Counted from the first letter of the stretch, positions 35,730 through 48,138 are shown. The stretch is DNA of 64,000 nt from Macrocystis pyrifera (GCA_031763025.1 JASSKH010000003.1:8025199-8089198); one strand, 5' to 3'. The notes: generated by a model not told the origin, from the sequence alone. Numbers and translations: made by a program.

Positions 35730-38700
35730 GCTGCTACTGCTGCTGCTTGCCGTTTGTGGTTGAAGAAAACATTTCCGACCATCGACGGTACCCGCCCACC
35801 AACAGAGAGAGATGCAGACAGTAGTAACGCCTAAACTGTCTGTTTGGTAGACCTGCGCGTGTGGGCCACAAGCAAGGTTCGGAACACACAAACGTGACGT
35901 GCAGCGTGCGGCAGACGTATCTGAATTATACTTGTGCATATCGTGCATATACATATGGGAGCTCTGCTGTATCTTGTCCGCGTGGATCGCGCCGTTTAGC
36001 GAAAACGTTGAAATCATCATCTCTAGTATATAGCTTGAGACTTCAGGCTTGCAAGCACCGGTAGGTTTAGCGGCGGCGGCGGCGGCGGCAGTGTCTAATC
36101 GCGCTTCGTTGTTCGCGCGTGCTCTCTCGCATGGAAAGGTCGTCCGAGTTCGTGGCCAACGGCATCAAGGTGGTGTGCAGCAGCAGGAACACACCGAGAC
36201 TCCAAAAGCTCCAGAAGTTGTCGCTCTACGACAACATGCTCACCAACGTCAAGGTCTGATTGGATCGCGGGGAGGGTTGATTTCTGTGCTTGCTTGCGAG
36301 TCGATGAAAACGTAACCTGCGATTCGATGCCGTACTACTGCTGTAGTGACCCGCCCAAAAGTACTATAGTACTGCTTGTATGTACGAGGTTTTTTTTATG
36401 TTTTTAGACATGCCAATGGGAAAGCGAAGTATCAATAAAAAGTTTGAATTCCAAAGATACCAGCCAAAAAAAAAATAGAACATGCTTCCTATGGGCACGT
36501 TCAGAAAAAAAAAAAGTTCCCAACTTTTGGAAAAAAGCCCGAAAAAAGCAAATCTGGGGCCGATGTTGGGCCAAGATCGGCCTGAGAAAAACTCAGGCCG
36601 ATCTTTGGTTCGAAGCGGCGAGATTCCGAGTCCTCGACAGACATCGATCGACAAAACCAACGATTGCGTCATGAATTATGAACGGAGTGCGCTCGTTAGG
36701 GGCTCCGACCCACCCTTGGGTCACCGTCTTCACACAATGGCCAGTGACGTGCGGCGGGCGCTGGCCAGGCGTACGATAAAAAAACAAATAGCCGCTGGTG
36801 TGTACAAAACAGAAGACAAAATTTCTCGATCGGTCTCGAATGGCAAAAAACAGGTTTTTTTTTCAGGTTTGGGAGGATACCGCAGGACGCCGCCGGCAAG
36901 CTCTCGCCCCCTAGAGCATGTACTCACTTTATTCTATCTTCGATGCCGTCATCTATACTCGGGCCTTGCCCGACACCCAGCGGGTTGGCCTTGGGCTGAG
37001 TCTATATCGAGATCGAGCATCTATCGTCGCACGAGCTGATTTTTATCAGCGTGTTGACAATTTGCAACGAGAGAAAACAAATTGCGCCGCCTGCAGCCGT
37101 TGGAAAAAGAAAAAGAAAAAATCAAACATTCTTTCCCTTTTTTCCTGCGCACCGGCGGTACGAGGATATTTTCGGCTGTTTTTTTAAAGCAATATATATA
37201 TATATATATATTTTTTAACTTTCGGACTTCGTGTATCCATTGGCATAGGTCTTATACGTATGCTATTCCGGCGCTTAACTCACTTCTAGATACATTTCTC
37301 CTGAGCGTGCTCGGTTGGTACATCCCTTGCATCTCAGAGCTCCCACTTGGACACTACCTCCTCCTACTACTTGCCGGCGAGAGCCTTTTTTTCTTCGTTT
37401 TTTTTGTTTAGTCCGCGTGCGCGTACCTAGAGCAAGACACCGCGGGCAAGCCCGGCACCGTCGCGGGTGTCAGCGGGCGCTGGCGGGTAGAGCAAGGGTT
37501 GGACAGAGCGCGGTCGCCGTTTCCGTGGCTAGGCATCGCGTACCCATCGAGACACGAGGGAAGCATAAATAGGCTCTGTCTGGCCTCCTGGTCTGGGGTC
37601 GGAGTCTGTAAGAGTCGTTTAGTATGCAAAATAATAGTCAAGGGGTGCTTATTTTCGCTACCAAGCTGAAGTTCACAGGGAGAGCTCCGCAGTTTAAACA
37701 CCAACATTGTCGAGCTGGCGAACGAGGCCCAAGGTGAGCACCGGGCTTCACGCGAGGCGCGCGACGGGGCTCACTGGGGCAAAGAGGGAGGAAAGTCTTA
37801 CCCGGACCGAATCGGTGGCGAGGTGATCGCGAGAGAGGCGGGCAGCATACTTGGCTGAGACAGGCGCAACGTGTTCCAATGAGGCGGGAAATAATTACAT
37901 CACAGGGGACGTTTTTCTTTTTCTTTTTCAAAATTTCGTCGTCATTTTCTTCGTTTTTGCGGTGCTGTGCCGTGCTGAGCTTCCTCTTTCATACATATCA
38001 GAAAAAGAAGAAAAAAAATCCCCATGAAAGTACGTACATGCATGCGGCGTCCGGGTTGTTTTCCCTGGCAAGGAGCAGGGAGCTCTTGGCATTCGCTGAG
38101 TCGCCTGTTTGGACCTGATTGTTTAGACCGGTCTGTTCCGTTCCGCTCTTCCCTCGTGAACGAGCGTAGAAGCGCCTTGTACCTGGTATATATTAACGGT
38201 AGTCAGAACCCAGGATGGATCCAAGAAACATAGTATCCCCCTATGCGTGCACACCATGATGTGGTTCTGATTACTGTTCCCCCCTAACAGCTGCAACGTA
38301 CTCGTACGACTTCACACCTGGTATGTAGCACCAGGCAATGAGGACGGGTTCGGTTCAGCGGGCACACCAATTTGTGGCGGTTTGGCTGGCACTGAACCAA
38401 ATTACTGAAGCAATTTTGCGAACCAGGTATGTATGTGTCGTGCACGCGATGGCTTCCGGCGTACGTAGCGTATCCCAGTGCAAGGCGCGAAAAAGTGCCC
38501 GTCTCCCATTCCATGATTCGCGGCCGTTTTCTGTCTGGTCTCCGGACGCAGAAGTATGTAGTCTATTAATTTAGCTGTGCGCTCTTCGCTTTCCTTCGCG
38601 ACGCAAGCGCGCGGCGCCATGTGTGTGCCCGTCTCCCTTCGACAGCTACTGCAGCAGCTCGCGAGCCGCAACGCCGTGCAGTTGCGGCGAGTATACTGCT

Positions 38701-41700
38701 GATTTTAGCTTTGTACGGCCTACCCCTTCCTTCCTTCCTTCCTTCCTTCCTTCATTTACTCCCGACTTCCTTTTTTATTATCATACCCGATGCTACTACT
38801 ACACCTGCTAGTGCTACTACTACCTCTTTGGTGTAGACTATTTGGTTTGTCTTGTATGCCCGTCCGGACGGGATTAGCCATGCTCTCAACAAGGCCTCTC
38901 TCTTGCCTGTTCCCTTCGCCCTCGCCCTCGCCCCCGGCCGGGTTGCTGATCCTGAAACAGAGTATCGGGGCCCTGTCGGCCACACCGCTCAAGCACCTTA
39001 ACCTGGGGCGCAATCAGCTCAAGTCTCTGCCTCCAGAGTTGGGCAAGGTGCGGCGTTGTTTAGTTTTGGGCGGAGCGGACGTTAGTAGTGTGCGGCTCGC
39101 CATTTGTTTGTCGATAATTGCATCTATTCGTGTATAAATGGGTTTCAACAATAAAATATGTTTGCCTGCCCGCTTCTACCGGCGGTGTAGACAACAGTAG
39201 ACTAGACTATGGTGTTATAAGGAATACCCCGGGCTGGGTGATCGATCGTTCTTTTCCCCCTACAGCTCAGTAGGTAGCACCTTCACATCTGACGTCGTCG
39301 AAGACACTGGTTCGAATCTCACTTCGAACGTTTCCCTTTTATAGAAGCGCTTGCGCGTGCGTCCCTGAACACATATATCTCCCTGATTCCCAAGGTGTTG
39401 AAACGAAGCGGGTAGGTAGGTCAGCGTACGGCCGTATACGTTTCCGATGCCCCAAACATCCCGTCTTTCAGAGGGGGGGAGAGTGTTATATGGGTTACCC
39501 TGGGCTGGGCAATCGATCGATATTTTACATCTAGAGCTTATTACGGGGGACCATAGTAAATAGGACCTACGGTACACACAACATCCTATATATTTACCTA
39601 TTTTTACTAAAAATACTTGGTCTTATTTACTATGTCCCCCGTAATAGTAGGTAACACCTTCACAATCGCTCTGGGGCGCCAGGGGTAACTCGGTGACGTT
39701 TGTGTGCTGAAAAACAGGGCAGTAGCTACCGTACCTGGCACGTATTTACTGCACCGTAGCGCCCCCGCGGTTACTGGAAGTGCGGGTCGGTGAGCATACA
39801 GGTGCAGAGGTGGCACCGAGTGAATTTGTAGAACATTTTGTGATTGAGAAGTCGAGATTGGGGCCAAAGGGCGCGCTTGCGTGGCCAAAAATTGGAAACT
39901 ATGAAGGATACTACTGTAAGTGTAACCCTTTTAGTGCTGCAGTCCCGTTTTGGGGACAAACTACTACGGGGGGCCATAGTAAATAGGACCAAATATTGTT
40001 GGTAAAAATAGGTAAATATATAGGTTTTTATGTATACCATAGGTCCTATTAACTATGAACCCCCGTAATACTCAGAATTTGACTGGTCTGTCCCCCAAAC
40101 GGGACTGCAGTTTTTCGTAGAGGGGTTGAGAAGGATGGTCGCTCGTCGAAGTAGACGTAACCACTGCTTGGTCATCTCGGTAAGATGCACACGCCACGGG
40201 TGGATAGACGTGCTTTACGTGATGTTGTATGTACGTACCGACGGGCAAATAGTTCTACAGTCACGTATACCTGGTACACCCTGACACGTGTTTTGTGTGT
40301 TGGCGAGTTGCCCTCTCGGTGGTACTGTTGTGAAAGAAAACATCTCCCCGATAAAAGCGAGTCAAACTTACAGCTATATAGAATCACGAACAGGAACTAC
40401 CGAATTCATGCACGGTCTCGCCACGTATTGCGTTTGGCTAAATATCTCAACTAAAAAAATGCAGTCGTACGTACGACTTGTGCGAAATAACTGCGTATCA
40501 TGTAAGTAACAGTCTGGACGGAAATACAACTACCGCTGGGTATTCATTTTTATAAACAAACGATTATTATGTTTCTGACCAGGTGGAGACGCTGGAGACT
40601 CTTTGGGCTGACGACAACGCCATCACGGACTTCCCGCGATCGGTTCTGCGCTTGAAGTGAGTTGTTGCTGAGTACGCAGGCAGTACTCGTCGTTGCTGCA
40701 TACGAAGATGTGCACGCCACAAGCGTCGCAGTCATCGCCATGTCGCCGATCGCCCGTCCGTGTGTGTGTGTGTGTTTTTTTTTTGCAAGCGTAGCCACTC
40801 GGCGCCACTCGCATTAGCGACTGCGTGTATGGCTGGTTCACGCGTTGCTTCAGCGCTTCGGGATGCCCTACGTATATGTTACACGTGTGCTTGCGTGTCT
40901 CTGTCAAGGGTTGCGTGTCTCTGTCAGGGGACGCCATAACCTTGTGAGGTTTTTACTTTCGTTGCATGTATCACTTCGGAATGCCTGCGCACGACGGCCC
41001 ACCGGGGTGTATCTTGACCTCACTACCGAGGTTCTGTGGCACGCTAATACAGTGTAGTAAAAAATGACAGACGACTACGGCGGCGTTAGCCTGTCGACGG
41101 CGCACTGTTCGGCGCCGATGAAAGTTGACGCGCGGGGAGAGAGTAGTTGCGCGTACGGGAAGTGCAGGCTTCGCGACCTCTCATGAAAATTATGGTGCAC
41201 GTTTCAGAGAATCGTGATATGAGTAGTAAATTGAGGAGAGGGCCTAAGGGAGAAAGGCAGTTGAGAGGGCTCCGAGGAGAAAATAGTCGGACGGTTCCGC
41301 TCGGGAGGAACTTGTCGTCACCTCGGAAGTAAGGCCTCCTTGGAATGAGTCTCCCATGTCTCACCCCCGGGCTCTGTCTTTGCTTTGTTCGGGTTCTGCT
41401 TTCCCAGGCGGCTTCAGGAGCTTCGCCTGAGCGGAAACCGAATATCGGAGGTAAGGGCGGTGGCGTATTCTACGTGAGTGCGCGCGAGCGACCAGGCGAT
41501 TGAGGCGACGCGCCGTCAAGACGGGGTTCACCGGCTATATGACGAGAGAGCGCAGCACGCGTTGTGCAAGGGTAGCCGGCGAGCGGTATCGTTTAATGGC
41601 GGGCTCGTGTCCGCGCCACAACGTATGTTGTAGATTGTGCGCAGCAGTACATCCTGGTGTTCATACAGCGGTAGTTAACCCAGGAGTTTCGATTCACCGG

Positions 41701-43890
41701 CTTGCGTATGCTGCACAGCTGACGGCTGTAAAAACACGATGCTTCATTTGGGCGGCAGAGTGCGAGTGTGGGCCGCATTGCGTACTGCTTTGCTTGCGAT
41801 GGGTAGCCTCCCCACTCTTGCCCTGAAAACATCTCTGTTTTTTTCCCCCTTCTGTTTTTTGTAGGGGAGTCGCGCCGTCGTGGGGGCCGGACGTGAAAGT
41901 GTTAGGGTTGTTTTGGGTGTACTATAGCACCGCCCTTGCGCTTACTTGCGTTTCGGTTATCTTGGCGATGTTCGCTCGCTTCCGCCCACTGTTACCATCG
42001 ACGTCATCGACATCCACACGCCGAGCACGGCTCCCCCATTAAACGATGGTTCCCACTCACTGCGTACTGTTGATGCTGCTGCTGCCCACCCAATAGTTAT
42101 TATTGCTGCTGCTGCCCACTCACTGCATACTGCTACTGCTGCTGCTTCTGTACTCGGCCCGCTGTTGTACGCGACCGATCGATGGCAGGTTCCGGCAGAC
42201 GTAGCTGCCCTGTCGGAGCTTCGCGTCCTGGCGCTGGACAACAACGACCTCAAGGCCGTGCCGGCAGCCATCGGCGCCCTGCCGCACCTGCGGTCCCTCT
42301 TGCTGAGGTTCGTGAGCAAGTGCAACTGCTTCCGCTGCCGCTGTGACGGCCCGCTGCTGACGCTGCGCGAACTGGCGGGCACGTATTTTTGCTACGTGTA
42401 CCTTCTGGGGAGTTTTCCTATGAATACAGTACCCATATATATACGGCTGAAGTCTAGAGGAAGAGCGGGTTGTCCCGTTTTTTTTTCTTGGCTCGAGTGT
42501 CTTAAGTCGAAAGGCTGGTAGGCGGCAGCGAGCTTGTTTTGTCCTGAGTCTGAAGAATGAAGCGCACCCTTTGTGTTTCACCCGCTCGCTGGTAACTACA
42601 GCAGTAGTGTGGTCGCTGAAAGGCGTGGTGGTTCCTTGCCGATCAGGTCCCACGAGGACCCTTGGAGGCGCCTGCAACACAGGGCGTCCGTTTGTGACCC
42701 GAAGAGCCCGCCGACTTACTCATGGTTGACCTCTTGCCGCCGGAAAGCCCCCCCCCGTGACGGTGGTGTATATACGGACTACCACGTACTGCTGTAGTAT
42801 TGTAGCTGCGCTGCAGTGACAGTCGCAGCTGCCGCAATGTGATGTTTGCAGCTGGAGTTCCCGAATCGTTGCGGTTGCGGCATTGCAGTTTTTTTGTCGG
42901 TGGCTGCAATGTGGTTGGGAAGGGCGTGAATCAAAGTCCCTCGCATCATAAGGCCAAAGCTTGCGCTGCTTCGTCCTTCTCTTACGTATATACGTATACC
43001 TGGTATACGGTAATATTTTTTTTGGTCTTGCTTTTTCTTTGTTGAAAATCAGGCAAAACGAGCTAAAGGAGCTGCCGGTAGAGGTGGGGGAGCTGGTCGA
43101 GCTGCGAACGCTCGGCGTCAGCAGCAACCGCTTGGAATCGCTGCCCTCGGCGCTAGGTCAGCTAGTGCTGCTCGAGTTTATCTTCGCCAACGGGAACCTC
43201 CTCCGCTCCGTTCCCTCGGAGCTCGCCGCGCTACCGCACCTCAAGAAGGTGAGAAGGGAAAAAGCTAGGAGGAAAAAATGGGGGGGGGGGGGAAATAGTA
43301 TTTACTTTTACGTTGCAAACCGTTGCGATGCTGGCGCGTTTTTGTACCTGGTATTTGTTTTTTTGTGTTTTGGCTGGTTTTAGTTTTGGTTTGGTTCGCT
43401 TCGGTTCGTGTTTCTTGTTGTAGGAGTTTTGGCTCGATTAGGTTTGGATTTTTTCGCTGGCGCGTATTATTTTAGTGTGTTTTTTTTTGCGTTATGGAAA
43501 TGTTTCTCTCTGGCGCGCGCCCTGACCGTGGTGGTTTGTCTTTTGGAAAAAAAAACTATTGTGAGACACGTTCAGTAGTGACGAATTACGTCCTCGGTGA
43601 TCGGTGATTATAAAAGTCGTAACGAAGCAAAACTACTGCTGCATGTGTTGATTACTTTTTCAGCGGTCAGCGACTTTAGTTCGCGTTACGAATAGGTTTT
43701 GCTGGCCAGCCGCTTCTATAGAACGAGCGGCGGAACGTCGCGTTGCGATGTTTGTTGTTGCGATTGTGAGAGGGAGGACGCTTTTTCGGCGGAGGTAAAA
43801 GTGTCACACACAGCTTGCAAAAGATGGGTTTCGACGAAATCCTCGATCCCACTTGATGTTTTTATTTTTATATAAACATGTTCAGACGAG

Positions 43891-43927
<37 letters not shown>

Positions 43928-44589
43928 TCGTCTCGAAAGGGATGCGTGGTCAATGGTCAAATGACTAAGGCAAGAAACAAATGAGTACGCCCCCCCCCCC
44001 CTCACTACTACGGTGCGTACCATGTATGTATTGCAGGCTCTAACGTGTAGTTCATGGTCGTGTTCGTATTGGGCGCGCCTCGCACGCACACACGTACACC
44101 AACACATGAACGGACGCACTGACTGCTGCTGTGATGCTCCTTCCCTAGCTCGTATCTCAGTTTTCACCCTTGCCTTCCGCTCCCCCCCCTCCCGCACACC
44201 ACACCATGCTCCAGGAAACATCAATTTGTTTTTTATGTGTATCCTCCCCCCCCCCTCCCCAATCTCCCTCCGGCGACCAACCGCCCACGGCCGCCCGCCC
44301 CCGCCCGCCCGCTCGCCCGCTCGCTGATTTTTCCCCCCACCGTTTTCGCGACATCGTTTCGAAGGCCAACCTCGCCAACAACTCCATCCACTCGCTTCCG
44401 ATCGATGTGGAGGCCGCCTGGGGGCGACCAGATGCCGCGACGGGGAAGCTGGACCCCTCAACCGTTGGGTCGCCGAGGACAGTGGAGGTGTTGATTCGTG
44501 GCAATCCTATCGCGGAGGGTAAGGCCGAAGAAGGTGACGCCCCCCCCCCGCCAGTAGTAGTGCTGGCGCTGGGAACGATGGGGCAATGA
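35071..44589 (+). CDS. Leucine-rich-repeat protein (8 exons, 314 aa)
   Basis: Complete gene; exon lengths add to 945 nt with no break. After an acidic N-terminus (MFIKKDTRKIPDILGDESDE) come about nine LRRs of ~23 residues with the LxxLxLxxNxLxxLPxxL pattern: LQKLSLYDNMLTNV, LKHLNLGRNQLKSLPPELG, LETLWADDNAITDFPRSV, LQELRLSGNRISEVPADV, LRVLALDNNDLKAVPAAIG, LRSLLLRQNELKELPVEVG, LRTLGVSSNRLESLPSALG, LEFIFANGNLLRSVPSEL and ANLANNSIHSLPIDV. No signal peptide, transmembrane segment or kinase is present, so it is probably a cytosolic scaffold of the SHOC2/LRRC57-like type; its partner is unknown. Introns fall in different places of successive repeats. Confidence 0.88.
35686..35746. repeat. (CTG)n microsatellite in LRR intron 1
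   Basis: CTGCTG units with a CTTGCTGCTA interruption. Nothing else is recognisable in 35157-36138 beyond one TACTGCTGTA word at 35226. Confidence 0.9.
36139..36253 (+). CDS. LRR gene exon 2
   Basis: The acceptor GGAAAG leaves one base to complete a codon. It encodes SSEFVANGIKVVCSSRN, then the first LRR LQKLQKLSLYDNMLTNVK. The ATG at 36131 overlaps the acceptor and is not the start. Confidence 0.85.
36254..38960. other. LRR gene intron 2
   Basis: 2.7 kb with one TACTGCTGTA word (36336), an AT dinucleotide tract (37190-37210), one TACCTGGTA (38180) and a (CTTC)n tract (38727-38755). I see no exon or mobile element. Confidence 0.7.
38961..39047 (+). CDS. LRR gene exon 3
   Basis: 29 codons: SIGALSATPLKHLNLGRNQL then KSLPPELGK. 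Phase 0, acceptor GAAACAG. Confidence 0.9.
39211..39700 (+). repeat. tRNA-derived SINE-like dimer, ~273-bp period, interrupted by a MITE
   Basis: Unit 1 (39211-39483) carries AGCTCAGTAGG at 39264 and GGTTCGAATCTC at 39309, spaced 45 nt as in tRNA A and B boxes. Unit 2 starts at 39484 with GTGTTATATGGGTTACCC and is split by a MITE at 39541-39644. It lies in LRR intron 3. Confidence 0.7.
39541..39644 (-). mobile_element. MITE inserted in a SINE-like unit
   Basis: TA-TTACGGGGGACC ... CCCCCGTAA-TA lies where the paralogous unit 1 reads GCTCAGTAGG without an insert, so unit 1 serves as the empty site. Confidence 0.92.
39964..40068 (+). mobile_element. MITE copy
   Basis: CTACGGGGGGCCATAG left end and AACTATGAACCCCCGTAA right end between TA dinucleotides. 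The right arm resembles the inner nested subfamily. Confidence 0.9.
40583..40656 (+). CDS. LRR gene exon 4
   Basis: VETLETLWADDNAITDFPRS then VLRL, ending in AA (phase 2) before GTGAGT. Confidence 0.9.
41408..41450 (+). CDS. LRR gene exon 5 (43-nt microexon)
   Basis: One G completes Lys, then RLQELRLSGNRISE; donor GTAAGG. The phase fits both neighbours. Confidence 0.9.
42189..42307 (+). CDS. LRR gene exon 6
   Basis: VPADVAALSELRVLALDNND, then KAVPAAIGALPHLRSLLL, ending in AG (phase 2). The donor GTTCGT is preferred over the stronger-looking GTGAGC 5 nt later because only it keeps the LLLRQNELKELP repeat in frame. Confidence 0.85.
43053..43248 (+). CDS. LRR gene exon 7
   Basis: Three LRRs, from QNELKELPVEVGELVELRTL to SELAALPHLKK. 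196 nt, donor GTGAGA. Confidence 0.92.
43896..44002 (-). repeat. Diverged R1-head-like fragment between C tracts
   Basis: Poly-C at 43896-43926, then GTCTCGAAAGGGATGCGTGG and CATTTGACC-like sequence to a second C run. Its reverse complement aligns loosely to the R1 head and to the fragment at 57887-57965. Confidence 0.55.
44365..44589 (+). CDS. LRR gene exon 8 (terminal)
   Basis: ANLANNSIHSLPIDVEAAWG, a cap-like TVEVLIRGNPIAEG, then a low-complexity end across a C9 run before TGA at 44587. A GGTAAG inside GNPIAEG could act as an alternative donor. Confidence 0.8.
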   Translation, partial: ANLANNSIHSLPIDVEAAWGRPDAATGKLDPSTVGSPRTVEVLIRGNPIAEGKAEEGDAPPPPVVVLALGTMGQ

Positions 44590-44860
44590 TGGACGAGGCC
44601 CAGTAGAAAAAGGTATTGAAGTCCCCCTTTGTACTGCGCTGTCGTGCGTATGGGACTGTCGTATGGCCGTAGGTGTCAGTTTTGGGAGCCGGCCGAGGCG
44701 ATGGTGGACGGGTCCCAGTAGAAAGGTATCGGGGGCCTACTGCGCTGTCGTGTATACATGGGGCTACGGTTGTATCTCGGTAGGTGTCGATTCTGGGAAC
44801 GTCGGGGCGGTGATGGACGAGGCCCGGTAGAAATGTGTTGAGGCTCTACTGCTGGCGCTC
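44575..44860. repeat. Degenerate ~125-bp tandem repeat at the LRR gene 3' end
   Basis: GATGGACGAGGCCCAGTAGAAA recurs as variants near 44592, 44705 and 44815, with GGGAACGATGGGGC-like leaders. The first leader contains the LRR stop codon. Confidence 0.75.
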
Positions 44861-47379
44861 TACTACTGTTGAGGCTCTACGGCTCTGTCGTATGGGACTG
44901 CTGTGTTGCAGCAGTGTTGCACGTACTGTTGTGCAACAGTAGACCACGTTGTCTTGCTGTGTTACAAGATTGCAGCAGTAGGTAAGGGGGCTTGCCGAGA
45001 AGAAAGCAGGCCGCGGTGCAGACGACGTGGATGGCCGGTTAGGAGGCTTGTGTCGGGATACATGGGCGTATGAGTAGCCGGTGGCCCCGTTTTTTTTCGA
45101 GGGAGGTGGGGGGGCCGGTCGGGGGGGATGGACGGGGTGGGGACGGGGGGGGTCGGGGGAAGAGTTGCCGGCACCAACATTGACGGCGGGTTGCCGAGCC
45201 GCATGGGGTGTTGGCTATACAATAGTAGTACAGTAGAGTGACAAAACCTGCCTGATGGTACTGTAGGTACCATACACGAAGGGCGGTGGGTGCTTCGAGA
45301 AGGCAACTTTGCGGCGGTAGCATTTTCGGGGTTGACGAAACGATTTTCGGTCTCATGATTTGAGGGCTGAAGGCTGTGGCTAAGCATTAAAGTGTAAGCA
45401 CGAGGTTGGGGTTGTACTTGGTTAATGTCTCGTTTGGTTTGGCATCCGACATTGAATATCATCAGTTGAATACGTGTATGATACCTGTACGAGTCTCTTT
45501 TTCGGAGGTGTCGTACATTTCGCGAAAGCCGACCCAATAAATAATGTCCAAAACTTCACTCACCCAGTCTTTTCCCTGAATCCTTACGTACGTGAGTAGA
45601 TTACATTTTCAATCTCGTGCCTAGAATGTAGTTTCCTGATACTGCAGGATTCTTATATCTTGGAAATGGCCATTTTGGATCGTTACCGCGTGCCGACAAC
45701 CAGGTAAACGCGTTCCGGGTGCATCACACCGCGATCGCATACCTCAGCGCGTATCACCGTCGGAGGGGTCCGGAAAATCGTACACGACGTTCCCACGGGA
45801 CATCCAACGGTAGCAGAACCCCTAATCAACTAGGCTACAAGTTTGGGGACAATATAAGGAATAGAAGGCACCCGCAAAAAGGATACGCATCAAACGAGCG
45901 ACAACATTGAGATAAGAGAAGGGTCAACAAGTATAGGTGTGATCTCATGCCGCAGCAGAGAGAGGCCTCATTGATCCCAAACTATGTACGAATTAACGTA
46001 CGACGCGATGTTACAACAGTAATCTGGACCAGAAAAGAGGGGACGCCAGCAGGGTGGTTCCCTTTTCGGGAAAGCCTGCTTGTTGTATGGGGAGACAGTG
46101 ATTGAGTATCATTCCGTGAGCGATATCGCAGCTCTACAACAGCACGACAAAGTAGAAAGAGGCTAGGAAAAAAAAACAGACCATCCCGCCCGCCCATCGT
46201 TGGTAGCGAGGTGTACCGTCGACAACGACATCAGTTTTGTTAGTGTTTATTTTACCGGGGTGCCTACTCTCTGCGACGAGGTGCCGCGTTGATTGCTAGA
46301 CAACCAACGCGGGAGTCGTAATTCTGGGTGAGAGTCTCCGGCTGGTCGCAGCAGGAGGCCTCATTGATCCCAAACTATATACTGGTACGAATTAACGTAC
46401 GACGCGATGTTACAACAGGATTTTTATATCTTGGAAATGGCCTTTTTGGATCCTTACCGAAAATGCTACTTCAAGGATACCATAAAAAAGCGGGGAATAT
46501 AAATTAAGAAAGGAGAACGCGAATTTCCATTTTTAATTCAGGGCATCGTCGGAAAAAAACGGCGTGTGATTTTTTTTTTTTTTTCGCTGCCTTCCTGGTT
46601 ATTTCAATACAACAATCAATTGGCAGATCCTAAAACAGGATGGCCTTCTCAGATGAAAACCCTGTATGTACGGCACATGTATGCAGATCCTGCACAGCAC
46701 CTGATCATACCGGCAGGTTAGGATCTACTACTGTTGTAGATGAGTCGCCAATCGGAACGCAGGGAGACAAAAACAAGCACGCGTCTGTCCATCATAGTGA
46801 GTAGTATTAGTAGTGTTTTTAAGTCCTTGAGCATCCACTGCTACTGTAATGCAAGTATATTTGTGTGCACAGAAGAAGCAAACATAGCAGCAGCAGTAGA
46901 TGTGTATGTGCAGACATGATGTGTTTCGTATATATTGCGTTTCTGTAATCCGCGTATTGAATAGTGTACTACTGCTGTGCGATGATATCTATGGTGTTTG
47001 CGCGGCGTACGAGGCACGAGCAGCGCAAAGTGAGATATTATTGGTTATTATGGTGAGAAAAAATCCTGTTTATTTGTAGATTAAATGTTCCATACCACGG
47101 TATTATACTACATACACACGCCGCCCGTATGTCAACCCCAACATATCATATCATGTGCGACAGGAACAATTGTCGTGTACGATTTAGTACGTACGTAGCG
47201 TACGTATCAACACGCGACGCCACCAACGTTTTGGTGGAAAATTTTGTGGAAAAATAGTACGACGAGTATCAGTATCCTGTACGAACACCGGGATACAGGA
47301 TCTCGTACAAGCATACGTCAGGGTATGATATTTTATTATTTTGTATGATTTGTATGATACAGCAGTATCTTGTACTGTT
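44590..47379. other. Intergenic region
   Basis: Holds the tandem repeat above and a pair of direct duplications: GAGGCCTCATTGATCCCAAA at 45961 and 46353, and TATATCTTGGAAATGGCC at 45653 and 46426. The rest is AT-richer sequence without coding signal. The 191-aa minus frame at 44962-45537 is Pro-rich and unsupported. Confidence 0.65.
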
Positions 47380-47562
47380 AATATTATTATGCTTGCCTTC
47401 CGTCATATAGCGTAGATGCCGTTCCTGTATAAACCGAATATCCTTCCTTAAATCAGTAGTATCCCTCATACGCTTCTCTGCCAGCCGTTTCCAAATTTCC
47501 ATTCCCCACATCATTTCATTTTAGCTACCGGTATAGTATATCCTATTCCTCATCAACGTTCC
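47380..47562 (-). mobile_element. Inverted 3' end of a second non-LTR retroelement copy
   Basis: The reverse complement starts GGAACGTTGATGAGGAATAG (the last codons and stop of the element's ORF) and runs to GGCAAGCATAATAATATT. About 90% identical by eye to 48119-48305 in opposite orientation. Confidence 0.8.
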
Positions 47563-47576
47563 GTCCGGTACCATTA

Positions 47577-48138
47577 GTGTTATGATACTACTACTGTAGG
47601 TAATATATATGAATACGAGTACGTCATCGAGGCAGGAGGACTCCGAGATGCTACGGCATCAGAGTATCGCGATAAAGCGATACTCCTCGACGTCACGTAT
47701 GCGGACCCACAAGCGGGGATCCACATGCGGGCAGGCAGCGCTGACCGAGACGGATCAGCTGCTTCCACTTCTGAGGCGCGCAAGCGCAGTCACTACGCTC
47801 GTCCGGGACAGGTGTCCCTCGACGAGCGCAGCTACAAACTCGCCACCCTCGCGGTGGAAAGCTTTGGGCGCCTTGGAAACGAAGACAGCGATCTAATTGA
47901 TCAGTTGGCGGCAAGTATAGTCGGAGGGACGGACGGATCATCCCTGGCGCGGAAAGGCGTCTGCAAAGAACGCCTCTTCCAGATCATCTCGGTGACCACA
48001 CAGGTCGCGATTTCGCGCCGAGTACACATATATATGTATAAACTAGCCCTGAGGGACCGCCAGGTCGCTAGGGGAAGGGAGGAAGAAGCCGGAGGAATGC
48101 GCCCAATGACCTGGGGATGGAACGTCGATGAGGAATAG
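47577..48138 (+). pseudogene. C-terminal fragment of a non-LTR retroelement reverse transcriptase polyprotein
   Basis: 5'-truncated open frame containing ILLDVTYADPQAG, SEARKRSHYARPGQVSLDER, LATLAVESFGRLG and RLFQIISVTTQVAISRRV, a conserved tail I recognise from retroelement polyproteins of algae and oomycetes, downstream of the polymerase domain. The polymerase core is absent, so it is dead. It is followed by a 3' UTR ending in an AAT-rich tail. Confidence 0.7.

Noticed and set aside
36131..36253. ATG at 36131 as the start of the LRR protein
   Set aside because: It overlaps the acceptor; the 35071 exon joins in phase through a split Arg codon and gives a better N-terminus.
39264..39330. tRNA gene
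   Set aside because: A and B boxes are present, but the acceptor and T stems do not pair; a SINE-like derivative is more likely.
44962..45537. 191-aa minus-strand frame downstream of the LRR gene
   Set aside because: Compositionally biased (G-rich DNA on the plus strand), with no motif, homologue or splice context.
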